From positions 186,001 through 250,000 of the forward strand of contig CAZBRS010000001.1 of NCBI GenBank assembly GCA_964494475.1: a stretch of DNA of 64,000 bases, read 5' to 3'. Numbering within the stretch: position 1 is the first letter of the stretch; each line of letters begins with the position of its first letter. Positions 53,801 through 61,816 of the stretch are shown one piece after another. Below the pieces are notes generated by a model, which was not told the DNA's origin, made no database searches, and worked only from the letters and a program-made list of their open reading frames with translations. The position numbers were made by a program, and so were the translations under genes. Source of the DNA: CAZBRS01 sp964494475. GTDB lineage: Bacteria; Myxococcota_A; UBA9042; CAZBRS01.

Positions 53801-56282
53801 GGCGTCCGGCGTGCGCGAGGACGAGTCCTCGGTCCGAGGCGCGGCCTACGAGGTGCGGACCGGCGACGACAGCTTCGCCTACGTGAGCCTCGCCGCCTCC
53901 GAAAACGAACCCGATGCGCGCGGCGAGGGAGTTCGTGGCAGCGGTGTTCGTGCGGGTGCGACCAAGGCGTCGGGGAGGGCTTCGAGAAGCGGCATTACGG
54001 CGATCGGCGCACGGCGTGCGGCCGTCAACGCTCCCGCGTCGGCGTCGCTCGTGAGCCCGACCGAAACCGTAGCGGTGCGTTCGCGCCTGGCGGCGGCCCT
54101 TCGTTCGGTGGTCCAGGCGTCGCCGGGCGTGCTCGCGCCGCAGGCAGCGCGCCTGGCGGCCGAGTTGGGAGCCCGCGTGTCGAGCGGAAGGGCGCTCTCG
54201 GCCTCCGAGGCCACCGCCGTTCTCTCCACGCTGCGGTCGGCCGGTCTCGCGAGCCCGTCGGGGCTCTCGCGGTTGCTCCAAGCGTCGTCGGGCACGTTGC
54301 CGGCGGCCCCCTCGGTCACGTCGGCGGCCTGGTCGCGGGCCGAGGCCTGGCAGGGGCTCCCGGCCCTGCGGGCCAGCGCGTCCCCCGCGAGCGGCGAGGC
54401 GTCGGGCGTGGTTCGCGGCGGCGTCGCGGCGCCGGCAGGCGTCGGTGCGGCGGGCCTCGAGGGCTTGCGCTTCGACACCATCGAGCGCCTGACCGGTGGG
54501 GCGGGGCGCGTGGGAGGCAACCTGTCGACCTGGCTGCGCGAGCCGAGCGCTCGCGGCGACGCCAGTTCGGGTAGAGGTGGCGGGGCGTTGCAGGTCGTTC
54601 CGGGCCTGGCCGGGCGAACGCTCGGCCTGGCGGGATGGCTCCTCGGCACGTCGGGTGAGCCCGACTGGCATGGCGTCGGCTCCACGCGTCCGGGCAACTA
54701 CCCCGGAGCCACGCCGTCCGACTGGCTGCACCTCGACGGCGGCGACGAAGCAACGGGTGGCGAAGCATCGACAACCGCTCGCTCCCAAACCGGCGTCAAG
54801 GCCGCGAAGCCGTCGCGGGCGCGCAGGCAGGCAGGCTCGGCGCAGTTGGTGCAGGCAGGGAGCGTTCGCCCCGTCAAGGGCCTCGAGGCGGCGCGGGCGT
54901 CGGTGACGTCCGAGGCCGGCAGGGCCGCGCGAACCCTCGGTCCGAACCTCGGCACGTGGCTCGCTCCGCGTGCGATCGAGGCGGTTGGGGCGCCGACGGG
55001 GCTTCGGCCGGCAGGGGCGCTCTCCGGGGCTCGTGCGTCGACGTTCGGCCTGGCCAGCGCGGGCTCCGAGGCGTTGAGCGCCGAGGCGGTCGGCGAGTGG
55101 CTGCGGCTCGAGCCCGAGGCGCGCAGGGGTGTCGACAACGAGGTGGCCGCGCCGTCCCGTTTTGCCGCGACGGGGCGTGGGGCGTCGGCCGGACTCTTCA
55201 GTGAGAGCCTCTCGGTGCCCATGGCCGAGCGCTTGCAGCAGACGCTGGCGTCCATGGGCGCGGCGTCGCTGGCCTCCGACCGATTTGGCAGCGGCACGTC
55301 CGAGGCGCACGCCGATCTCTCCAGGCTGGGGGGCAGCGTGCTCGACCTGGTGTCGCTGGCCGGCGAACCCGCGCTGCAGGGCGCGAGCGGCGAGGCTGGA
55401 ACGGTCGCGAAGGGTCGTGCGGGCCGCGGTGCCACCGGTCGCACCACCTCCTCGCGAGGGGCCGATCGAAGCGTGACGGGCGGCAGCGGTGCGGGCTCGA
55501 CAAGTACGGCTTTCGCGCCGCTCGAGGCCGCCAGGGTCGCCGGTCTGCGTTCGCGCGTCGGCGGGTGGTTGGCCACCGTGTACCAGGGCGCGGCCATGTC
55601 GGGCGCGCTGCAACGCGGGCGCGCGCTCGAGGGCTTCGCGAGCCTCCTCCAGGGCGGCGGCACGGCGTCCGAGGCGGCGCGTGTGTTCAGCATGCTGGGG
55701 CAGGGCGCGTCGAGGACCCTCCTCGACTTCGTGGGAGAAGGGGCGTCGCCGGCGGCTGCCCAGGCGAGTCCGGCGCGCGCGTCGGCGTACCGTCCGGGCA
55801 CCAGGCAACCCGTCGGGCGTCGCCCCGAGGGCAGCGTGGGACCCACGGTGGTCACGGGTCCGCGCGCGGCGGGAGAGGCGGTCGGGGCTCCAGGGGTCTC
55901 CGAGGCCTACGCCGCGCAGTCGGGCGCCGACCTCGGCGCGTTCGTCGAGACCCCCTCGGCGTTCCGCCGTGACGCGTCGGCGTTCTTCGCCCAGACGGCC
56001 GAACCCGCCTCCGATCATCGGGGGGGGCTTGGCACGGGCGGCCTGGCGCTCCCGCTCGTGAGTCCGGTGGTCAACGTGGTGTCCGAGGCCGCGAGCTTCA
56101 GCCAGGCGGGCTCCCCCCGCGCGGGCGGCGCTGCGGTGCGCGAAGAGGTCACCACGAACGTGGAGCGCGTCTCGAAGGGGCGCGACGAGTCCGAAAAAGA
56201 GCTGCGGAAGGTACTGCCCGAGTTGGTAGAGATGCTCCGGCGGCGCATGCGCACGGAGCGCGAGCGTCGCGGTCTTCTGTGA
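50862..56282 (+). CDS. giant 1806-residue low-complexity eCIS-locus protein, unknown
   Basis: It begins MLPEWWLQFDRRFLESRAAAF and has a folded N-terminus of about 115 residues (FGYDDFAAPEFNWLTIEDELDDLTEEAALSWLRRV). About 1600 residues of Ala/Ser/Arg/Gly-rich, probably disordered sequence follow, with recurrent short Trp-Leu motifs (RVWLQ at about 277 and 510; STWLRE, SDWLHL, GTWLAP and GEWLRL at about 1223-1414). It ends in a charged coiled-coil segment (ESEKELRKVLPELVEMLRRRMRTERERRG, about 1778-1806). It occupies the Pvc6 position between the Pvc5-like tube and LysM genes. No known tape measure, effector or fibre domain is visible. Confidence 0.75.
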   Translation: MLPEWWLQFDRRFLESRAAAFAGRLAQGRGPASFLTAMESRLSGMLTRSGWLESFLVRGPAHDSGLAFGYDDFAAPEFNWLTIEDELDDLTEEAALSWLRRVAPSHPVARRLQSMARATPRGSATPARGGRVTKPGSRAGAPAPTAGVRRAATGQARRGASLAAGPDASGPGAPNATPWASEDAANVEALLAPPSGLPNDQAPEVRAPALSLAEVAGLPGAEAVHAVLRGLAGVADETIEAGVTPRSLLRALLQQRRTEAGVAPRSQAFADAGGGSERVWLQAADEAAREPSILGTNAGRTARAQRAAPLSDVRFAETLAMAPALREMSGLRPRHAGSASNTYERRAEAARSRQGFAPEFEAPTALDRAGTPELRRAALESGNGVVAPLAPLAPLAPLTGRLGSTEAGGGPAARRGSSLHRMIGGTAARGLQSTPLLRALFAATSSPREGSGLFAGDLLGASDPRLSAIDLGGASERFVPVSFGESFAAWAGVEPSAIESRVGSVVPDDERVWLQSSPDSDSESGVGGPSTSMARPSRSKAPTKGVTTAAAVARDPGASTGRRVDAGVAEASPPVGRRPRGVASRVGPPMPMLVDSLRRALEAREGVSTNLDAFARLTEVISTQRAASRADHARTSAARVGSRGQGTVETATEPSSPEQATASTTRTAPTRVAAAGRLPIGFASTLRGPKAAENTSFPSSDVDDTRAARPAGSRRSAVKLSGLMLDENGLPQVGRGSRTRSLAPLSESLALLAASEGDSPENGTRGSEAAAERVAAKAAVDAVRAAIASWEHRVAAAEPNVAGGETPRRVESPTALGKKVKGTKSSPALAAAASSGGAASRSAEGAKTTSARAGFDDAPVSAPNAATWSRLGALAKATVGADVDAAQSNGFIAALAARLGVAEVTPEALREAVAAASAGSVFFSTSTGRSEAIGATTSLRGPIAGGRSPAGLTASTPETMVAGATRALAFGDRVLSSSLPASGVREDESSVRGAAYEVRTGDDSFAYVSLAASENEPDARGEGVRGSGVRAGATKASGRASRSGITAIGARRAAVNAPASASLVSPTETVAVRSRLAAALRSVVQASPGVLAPQAARLAAELGARVSSGRALSASEATAVLSTLRSAGLASPSGLSRLLQASSGTLPAAPSVTSAAWSRAEAWQGLPALRASASPASGEASGVVRGGVAAPAGVGAAGLEGLRFDTIERLTGGAGRVGGNLSTWLREPSARGDASSGRGGGALQVVPGLAGRTLGLAGWLLGTSGEPDWHGVGSTRPGNYPGATPSDWLHLDGGDEATGGEASTTARSQTGVKAAKPSRARRQAGSAQLVQAGSVRPVKGLEAARASVTSEAGRAARTLGPNLGTWLAPRAIEAVGAPTGLRPAGALSGARASTFGLASAGSEALSAEAVGEWLRLEPEARRGVDNEVAAPSRFAATGRGASAGLFSESLSVPMAERLQQTLASMGAASLASDRFGSGTSEAHADLSRLGGSVLDLVSLAGEPALQGASGEAGTVAKGRAGRGATGRTTSSRGADRSVTGGSGAGSTSTAFAPLEAARVAGLRSRVGGWLATVYQGAAMSGALQRGRALEGFASLLQGGGTASEAARVFSMLGQGASRTLLDFVGEGASPAAAQASPARASAYRPGTRQPVGRRPEGSVGPTVVTGPRAAGEAVGAPGVSEAYAAQSGADLGAFVETPSAFRRDASAFFAQTAEPASDHRGGLGTGGLALPLVSPVVNVVSEAASFSQAGSPRAGGAAVREEVTTNVERVSKGRDESEKELRKVLPELVEMLRRRMRTERERRGLL

Positions 56283-56313
56283 GGCCGGGCGGCGAGAGGC
56301 TGGGAGGTAGGCG

Positions 56314-57111
56314 ATGAGTATGCTGAAGGGCGCGCTCGACAAGCTCACGGGACAGGTCAAGGCGAACTTCACCGGGAAGGACTTCAAGTTCCGGGAAGCC
56401 GACGCCTACAAGTTCCAGGGCGACGGCGACTCCGCCACGGCCAGTGGCAGCCTTTCGAAGGCCAAGCTGGTCGTGGTCGACGACAAGTGCTCGTTCAAGA
56501 ACGAGGAGTTCGTCTTCCAGTACAACCCCAACGAGGTGGAGATCACCAAGAAGGTGAGCTACGCATCGGGCATGGTGGGGTTCGACGTTCCGGAGCGCCA
56601 GTTCTCGGGCGGCATGCGCTCCATGTCGTTCAAGGAGGTCGTGTTCGACACGGCCGAGACCCGCGAGAGCGTATGGGTGAAGTACATCCAGAAGTTCGAG
56701 AAGCTCGTGCACCTCGACGAAGAGTTGCACCGGCCGCCCCACGTCATGCTCGTCTGGGGCAAGTTCCTCGAGAACGGGCAGGGCGGTAGCGGCAGCGCCC
56801 AGGTGATGGACTCGTTCATGTGCGACGTCACCGAGTTGAAGGTCAAGTACACCATGTTCCTCGAGGACGGCACGCCCGTCCGCGCGCGCATGACCCTCAC
56901 GCTCGAAGACGCCGAGAACAAGGCCGAGAAGAAGTCGCCCGACTACGCCAAGGTCTACGTGGTCCGGCGTGGTGACACGCTGCAGCACATCGCCTTCCGC
57001 GAGTACGACGATCCGGGCGAGTGGCGGCGCATCGCGCGCACCAATGGCATCGACGATCCTCTGCGGGTCAAGCCGGGCACGCGCCTGCTCATTCCGCCAA
57101 TCCTGAAGTAG
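56314..57111 (+). CDS. LysM-domain baseplate/hub protein (Pvc7-like)
   Basis: A 265-residue protein. The N-terminal part (FQYNPNEVEITKKVSYASG; FDTAETRESVWVKYIQKFEKLV) matches the gp53/Pvc7-type tail proteins. The C-terminal 50 residues are a LysM domain (VYVVRRGDTLQHIAFREYDDPGEWRRIARTNGIDDPLRVKPGTRLLIPP, about 215-263), which normally binds glycan or caps the hub in contractile systems. It is between the giant protein and the spike gene. Confidence 0.9.
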   Translation: MSMLKGALDKLTGQVKANFTGKDFKFREADAYKFQGDGDSATASGSLSKAKLVVVDDKCSFKNEEFVFQYNPNEVEITKKVSYASGMVGFDVPERQFSGGMRSMSFKEVVFDTAETRESVWVKYIQKFEKLVHLDEELHRPPHVMLVWGKFLENGQGGSGSAQVMDSFMCDVTELKVKYTMFLEDGTPVRARMTLTLEDAENKAEKKSPDYAKVYVVRRGDTLQHIAFREYDDPGEWRRIARTNGIDDPLRVKPGTRLLIPPILK

Positions 57112-57142
57112 TCGCGAACCACCCTGCGAGTGAGGGAACGCC

Positions 57143-58303
57143 ATGGCCCAGGATGATGCCAACGCCATCGCCAACATCACGCTCAAGATCGACGGCAAAG
57201 AGGAGATCTCGGGCGACGAAGGATCGCTCTCGTTCAAGAACGGCGAGAACATCTTCGGGCTGCGCGTCGAGAAGCAGTTGAACGCGCCGAACTACTTCTC
57301 GGTGCAGTTGTCGATGGTGAAAGACGAGAAGCCCGTCTTCCTCGACCAGCCGCTCGAGGGCAAGCCTGTCGAGATCATCATCGGCTACGAGGCTCAGAAG
57401 GGCGAGACCGTCTTCAAGGGCGAGGTCTCGTACATCGAGCCGAACTTCAACCGAGAGGGCAAGAGCTTCCTCGAGCTGTCGGGCTACGACCTTTCGCACC
57501 GCCTGACGCGCGGCAGCTTCTCGAAGGTGTGGGGCGACGGTGTGAAGGAGGCCGGCAAGGCCGACGCCATGGTCAAGGAGATGGTCTCCGCGTCCGGCGA
57601 CCTCGACGGGGGCTCCGACAACCTGGCGCCCGGCGGAGGGGCCACCTCCAGCACCCAGTTGCCGTACGTCGCGCTGTACAACACGAACCTGTTCCAGTTC
57701 GCGCGCGCCATGGGCTTCGACGTGGCGGCCGATGATCGCAAGGCCGAGAAGAAGATCCTGTTCCAGAAGATCGAGCCGTCGAAGTCGCCGATCATCACCA
57801 TCTGCCGCGAGCGCGAAGAAGGTACGGCACCTGCGATATCGATGCGGGCACGCTTCCAGTTGTCGACCATCCGCCAGTACAAGAAGGTGGTGGTCAAGGG
57901 CTGGGACCCCAAGGCCAAGAAGGCCATCGTCGGCGAGGCCACCTCGAGCGACTACAGCTTCGGCGGCAAGGACGGCGCGAAAGCCAGCGGCAAGGCGCAC
58001 TACGGAAGTGACAGCAAGGGCAAGGTCTACACCGTGGTCGACCAGCCCGTCACCTCCAAGGCCGAGGCCGAGGGGCTGGCCAAGGCGCTCTTCAACCGCT
58101 TCAGCATGGACTTCGTGACCGGCGAGGTCGAGATCGTGGGCACGCCGAAGGCCGAACCGGGCGAACTGGTCGAGCTCAAGCAGTTCGGCACGCGCTTCGA
58201 CGGCAAGTACCTGATCGGCGCCTGCGTGCACTCGTATTATCCCGACGGGGGCGGCTACCGCACCACCCTTCAGTTATCCAGGAATTCGCAGAACGACGCC
58301 TGA
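57143..58303 (+). CDS. VgrG/gpD-like spike hub protein (Pvc8-like)
   Basis: A 386-residue protein of the phage late-control D/VgrG hub family. It starts MAQDDANAIANITLKIDGKEE and shows ENIFGLRVEKQLNAPNYFSVQL, FLELSGYDLSHRLTRGSFSKVWGD and VKGWDPKAKKAIVGEA, which are the gp27-like barrels. The end (VELKQFGTRFDGKYLIGACVHSYYPDGGGYRTTLQLSRNSQ) is the gp27 C-terminal domain. A gp5-like OB-fold and beta-helix needle are not present, so the tip must come from another protein. It is the last gene of the eCIS block, 11 nt from the ruvB 3' end. Confidence 0.88.
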   Translation: MAQDDANAIANITLKIDGKEEISGDEGSLSFKNGENIFGLRVEKQLNAPNYFSVQLSMVKDEKPVFLDQPLEGKPVEIIIGYEAQKGETVFKGEVSYIEPNFNREGKSFLELSGYDLSHRLTRGSFSKVWGDGVKEAGKADAMVKEMVSASGDLDGGSDNLAPGGGATSSTQLPYVALYNTNLFQFARAMGFDVAADDRKAEKKILFQKIEPSKSPIITICREREEGTAPAISMRARFQLSTIRQYKKVVVKGWDPKAKKAIVGEATSSDYSFGGKDGAKASGKAHYGSDSKGKVYTVVDQPVTSKAEAEGLAKALFNRFSMDFVTGEVEIVGTPKAEPGELVELKQFGTRFDGKYLIGACVHSYYPDGGGYRTTLQLSRNSQNDA

Positions 58304-58314
58304 CCGACCTTCCG

Positions 58315-59361
58315 TTACAACAGCTCGCCCTGGTCGGTGCCGGGCCGCGGCGTGAGGCCCAGGTGCCGGTACGCGGCGCCCGAGGCCACGCGCCCGCGCG
58401 GGGTGCGCTGCAGGAAGCCCTCCTGCAGCAGGAAGGGCTCGACCACGTCTTCGAGGGTCGTGCGATCCTCGCCCAGGGCCGCGGCCAGGGTGTCGAGGCC
58501 GGTGGGACCGCCCCCGAACTTGACCACCAGGGCGTCGAGGTAGCGGTGATCCAGGCGGTCGAGCCCGGCCTCGTCAACGTCGAGGCGGTCGAGCGCGTAC
58601 TTGGCGAGCTCGACGTCGACCTCGGGGCGGCCCTTGAACACCGCGAAGTCGGCCACGCGGCGCAACAGCCGGTTCGAGATGCGGGGCGTGCCGCGGCTGC
58701 GGCGGGCGATCTCGCGGGCGGCGTCGTCGGCCAGGGGCACGCCGAGCACGGCGGCGGAGCGCAGCACGATCTGCAAGAGCTCGGAGGGCGGGTAGAACTC
58801 GAGGCGGAACACGATGCCGAAGCGATCGCGCAGGGGGCTCGTGAGCAGGCCCGAACGAGTCGTGGCGCCGATGAGCGTGAAGCGCTTGAGGGGCAGGCGG
58901 ATGCCGCGCGCGTGCGGGCCCTCGCCGATGACGATGTCGAACAGGAAGTCCTCCATGGCCGGGTAGAGGTTCTCCTCGACCGCGGCGTTCATGCGATGGA
59001 TCTCGTCGATGAAGAGGACGTCGCGCTCCTTCAGGTTCGACAGGATGCCGGCCAGGTCACCCTTGCGCTCGAGCGCGGGGCCCGAGCACACGTGGATGTC
59101 GGAGCCCATGGCGTTGGCCACGATGTGCGCCAGGGTGGTCTTGCCGAGCCCGGGCGGGCCCGAGAGCAGCACGTGATCGAGCGCCTCGCCTCGCTGGCGG
59201 GCCGAGTCGACGAAGACGTGCAGGTTCTCCTTCAGGCGCTCCTGGCCGACGAAGTCCTCGAAGCGCACGGGGCGCAGCTTGTTCTCGGCCTGGCCCTCGT
59301 CGGTGGGATCGTCGGCGGCGGGGGCGGGCGCGGCGCGGCGGATCAGGTCGTTGCCGTCCAC
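58315..59361 (-). CDS. ruvB: Holliday junction branch-migration ATPase RuvB
   Basis: A 348-residue AAA+ protein. Walker A is [10 protein letters not shown] (about 69-78), Walker B is FIDEIHR, sensor 1 is GATTRSGLL and the arginine-rich C-terminal winged helix has [17 protein letters not shown]. The RuvB family block [12 protein letters not shown] is at about 37-48. It drives branch migration in the RuvABC resolvasome. It is separated from ruvA by one nucleotide on the minus strand. Confidence 0.97.
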   Translation of the reverse strand: MDGNDLIRRAAPAPAADDPTDEGQAENKLRPVRFEDFVGQERLKENLHVFVDSARQRGEALDHVLLSGPPGLGKTTLAHIVANAMGSDIHVCSGPALERKGDLAGILSNLKERDVLFIDEIHRMNAAVEENLYPAMEDFLFDIVIGEGPHARGIRLPLKRFTLIGATTRSGLLTSPLRDRFGIVFRLEFYPPSELLQIVLRSAAVLGVPLADDAAREIARRSRGTPRISNRLLRRVADFAVFKGRPEVDVELAKYALDRLDVDEAGLDRLDHRYLDALVVKFGGGPTGLDTLAAALGEDRTTLEDVVEPFLLQEGFLQRTPRGRVASGAAYRHLGLTPRPGTDQGELL

Positions 59362-59362
59362 G

Positions 59363-59971
59363 TCAGCCTCCGATCATGCCGAGCGCGCGCAGCACGGCGG
59401 CCTCGATGCTGGCGAGCGAGTCGGCCTCGGGCTTGAGGCGGGCGAGGACCGGGTCGATCTCCTTCTTGCGGTAGCCCAGGTTCTCGAGCGCAAGGCGAAG
59501 CTGCCCAAGCAGGGCGTTGTCGGCCGACACCGAGGGCTGCGCGCCGGGGTCGGTGAGCCCGAGCAGCGCGAACGAGGGCTTCTCGGCCAACTCGACCAGG
59601 ATGCGCTCGGCGGTCTTCTTGCCCACGCCGGACAGGGAGGTGAGCGCCCGCAGGTCGCGCCCACGGATGGCCGACACCAGGGCGGGCGTCTCGAGCTGCG
59701 ACAGGATGTTCAGCGCCAACTTCGGGCCGATGCCCGTGATTTGCGTGAGCTCGAGGAAGACCGAGCGTTCGACCAGGGCGCCGAAGCCGATGAGCTGGAT
59801 GGCGTCGTCGGACACCTGGGTGTGCACCCAGAACGCGACGCGCTCGCCCTCGGCCGGCAGCGCGGCGAGGGTGCGCTGGCTGGCCAGCACGTCGTAGCCG
59901 ACGCCGCCCACGTTGACGATGGCCGACGTGGCGCCGCGCAGCAACAGGGACCCTTCGAGGTAGGCGATCAT
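59363..59971 (-). CDS. ruvA: Holliday junction DNA-binding protein RuvA
   Basis: A 202-residue protein, [28 protein letters not shown]. It has the OB-fold start, the two helix-hairpin-helix motifs ([19 protein letters not shown] and [19 protein letters not shown]) and the C-terminal RuvB-contact helices ([15 protein letters not shown]). ATG 59971 overlaps the ruvC stop (ATGA). Confidence 0.96.
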   Translation of the reverse strand: MIAYLEGSLLLRGATSAIVNVGGVGYDVLASQRTLAALPAEGERVAFWVHTQVSDDAIQLIGFGALVERSVFLELTQITGIGPKLALNILSQLETPALVSAIRGRDLRALTSLSGVGKKTAERILVELAEKPSFALLGLTDPGAQPSVSADNALLGQLRLALENLGYRKKEIDPVLARLKPEADSLASIEAAVLRALGMIGG

Positions 59972-60444
59972 CGCGAGAATGCTCCGAGGTGGTGGGCGTG
60001 GCAGACGGCGACTGCGATGGCGTCGCTCTGGTCGAGGCGGCGGACGTCGCCGACCCCCGTGAGCACGCGCACCATCTGGTACACTTGCTCCTTGGTGGCC
60101 TGGCCCTTGCCGACCAGCGCCTTCTTGATCTGGGAGGCCGAATAGTCGAACACGGGCACATCGTGGCTGCGGGCCGCGATGAAGATGGCGGCGCGGGCGT
60201 AGGCCAGCTTGATGACGCTGGCGACGTTCTTCTCGTAGAACACGTCTTCCAGGGCGACGGCGTCGGGCTGGTGGAGCGCGAGGAGGGTCTCGAAGGCCAG
60301 GTGGATGCGCGTGACGCGATCCGCCAAGGCCTCGTCTTTCGGCTCGAGGGTGCCCGAGTCGACGACGCGGTACGTGCTGCCCGTGAGTTCGAGCACGCCG
60401 AATCCCGTGACTCGCGAGCCCGGATCCACGCCGATCACGCGCAC
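59968..60444 (-). CDS. ruvC: Holliday junction resolvase RuvC
   Basis: A 158-residue endonuclease. The catalytic acidic residues are in VIGVDPGSRVTGFG, LEDVF (ALEDVFYEKN) and the C-terminal QSDAIAVAVCHAH. I choose GTG 60444 because the family starts V-I-G-x-D-P-G and AGGGAGG lies 5 nt before it. An upstream TTG (60459) would overlap that ribosome site. The first gene of a ruvCAB operon. It shares its 5' region with the divergent promoter at 60493. Confidence 0.93.
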   Translation of the reverse strand: MRVIGVDPGSRVTGFGVLELTGSTYRVVDSGTLEPKDEALADRVTRIHLAFETLLALHQPDAVALEDVFYEKNVASVIKLAYARAAIFIAARSHDVPVFDYSASQIKKALVGKGQATKEQVYQMVRVLTGVGDVRRLDQSDAIAVAVCHAHHLGAFSR

Positions 60445-60492
60445 CTCGGCCTCCCTCAACGTCGCGGCGGCTCTTTGCGGGGTTCATGGTAG

Positions 60493-60521
60493 TTGAAGGG
60501 TCGGCGTCGATCCATTATATT
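60493..60521 (+). promoter_or_regulatory. promoter of the small membrane protein and kinase operon
   Basis: TTGAAG (60493-60498), 17-nt spacer, TATATT (60516-60521), 32 nt before ATG 60554. It is a near-consensus -10 with ideal spacing. Confidence 0.75.
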
Positions 60522-60553
60522 CGGCCCAGTCTTCCGTACGGCGGGGCGAGGCC

Positions 60554-60748
60554 ATGGCGAAGAATCGCAAGGGCGGACGCAGCGCTCAGCGTTCCGGGGG
60601 CGGCATGCTGTCGGGGATGCGCAAGGGCTTCCGCGGCATGGTGCACGGCGAGGCCGAGAAGAAGAAGGAGAGCACGTTCTGGAACGTGTTCTTCTACCTG
60701 GCCGCTGGCGGCCTGGCGGTGCTGCTCATCTTGCGCTGGCTCGACTGA
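60554..60748 (+). CDS. 64-residue tail-anchored membrane protein
   Basis: It starts MAKNRKGGRSAQRSGGGMLS and has a very basic, Gly-rich cytoplasmic part (about residues 1-42), then one hydrophobic segment (FWNVFFYLAAGGLAVLLILRWL, about 43-63). Such a tail-anchored basic protein could recruit RNA, DNA or acidic membrane partners. It lies 1 nt before the Ser/Thr kinase gene start, so the two are co-translated. No family is recognised. Confidence 0.6.
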   Translation: MAKNRKGGRSAQRSGGGMLSGMRKGFRGMVHGEAEKKKESTFWNVFFYLAAGGLAVLLILRWLD

Positions 60749-60749
60749 C

Positions 60750-61808
60750 ATGGCGGGCCGCACTCCCGACAGCGGACCCCCGCGCGAAGAGGTCACGAAC
60801 CCCAAGCTGCGTGTACCCGACAGCGGCCCCGGTCGCGACGACGGCGCGCGCGCTCCCCGGCGATCCACCGAGGGGCCCGTCATCGACGGCGATTTCCGGC
60901 TCTTGCGACGCATCGGCATCGGCGGCGACAGCGAGGTCTACCTGGCCGACCAGCTCAGCCTCGACAACCGCAAGGTGGCGCTGAAGGTCTACCGGCCCTC
61001 GGCCGCCACCGCCCGCCGCGACAGCCCGTTCCTGCGCGAGCGCCGCCTGCTCGCCATGGTGACGTCCGACGTGTTTCCCTCAGTCTACCGCTCGGGCATG
61101 GCCGACGCGCAGCGCCCCTACCTCGCCATGGAATACATCCATGGCAAGTCGCTGGGGCACTTCTTCGAGCGGGGCGACGAGGCCTTCTCGTGCGACGTGG
61201 CGCTGCGCGTGCTCGAGCGCCTGGTCGAGGGCCTGCACGAGCTGCACCAGGCCCACATCGTGCACCGCGACCTGAAGCCCGACAACGTGATCCTCACGCC
61301 CCGCTGGCAGGGGCACTTTCGCGTCAAGATGCTCGACTTCAGCCACGCGCGGGTGCCCTTCGGGCAGGAGAACCGCGGCGTGGCCGAGGACGCCGACCTG
61401 TCGGGGACGCAATACTACATGGCCCCCGAGCAGGTCGAGAAGAAGGGCACCGACGAGCTGACCGACATCTACAGCCTGGGCGCGCTGCTCTACGAGATGC
61501 TCACGAGCGTGCGGGCCATCCAGCCCTATCAGGTGGCCAAGGGCATGGACTTCTTCGAGTACATGGCCAAGGGGCTGCCGGTCCCCACGCGCCCGGTGGG
61601 TACGTTTCGCCCCGATCTGCCCCCCGAGATCGACGGCGTCATCGCCAAGGCTTGCGCGCGCGACCCGCATGACCGATACCAGAGCGTCGTCGAGCTGCAC
61701 GACGCCGTGAAGGCGGTGCTCGCGTCGCAGGCGACCAACGCCGTCGAGCCCGACACCGGCGGGCGCGTCAACGTGTTCCGGCGCATGGTCGACCGGCTGA
61801 AGGGGTGA
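60750..61808 (+). CDS. Ser/Thr protein kinase
   Basis: A 352-residue soluble kinase. After a disordered N-terminus (about 1-45) the catalytic domain has the glycine loop GIGGDSEVYL, VALKVY (Lys79), the catalytic loop HRDLKPDN (172-179) and the P+1 segment GTQYYMAPEQ. The metal-binding motif reads DFS (196-198) in place of DFG, a rare change that keeps the Asp. No transmembrane segment or sensor domain is visible. It lies beyond ruvCAB from the eCIS block and could counteract the PP2C at 43991 (inference). Confidence 0.9.
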   Translation: MAGRTPDSGPPREEVTNPKLRVPDSGPGRDDGARAPRRSTEGPVIDGDFRLLRRIGIGGDSEVYLADQLSLDNRKVALKVYRPSAATARRDSPFLRERRLLAMVTSDVFPSVYRSGMADAQRPYLAMEYIHGKSLGHFFERGDEAFSCDVALRVLERLVEGLHELHQAHIVHRDLKPDNVILTPRWQGHFRVKMLDFSHARVPFGQENRGVAEDADLSGTQYYMAPEQVEKKGTDELTDIYSLGALLYEMLTSVRAIQPYQVAKGMDFFEYMAKGLPVPTRPVGTFRPDLPPEIDGVIAKACARDPHDRYQSVVELHDAVKAVLASQATNAVEPDTGGRVNVFRRMVDRLKG

Positions 61809-61816
61809 GTCGCCGC

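Noticed and set aside
51920..56387. Long minus-strand open frames of 606 and 863 codons opposite the giant eCIS gene.
   Set aside because: They lie antisense to a single intact 1806-codon frame with eCIS context, have no ribosome site or promoter, and consist of Arg/Ala/Pro-rich shadow sequence typical of high GC.
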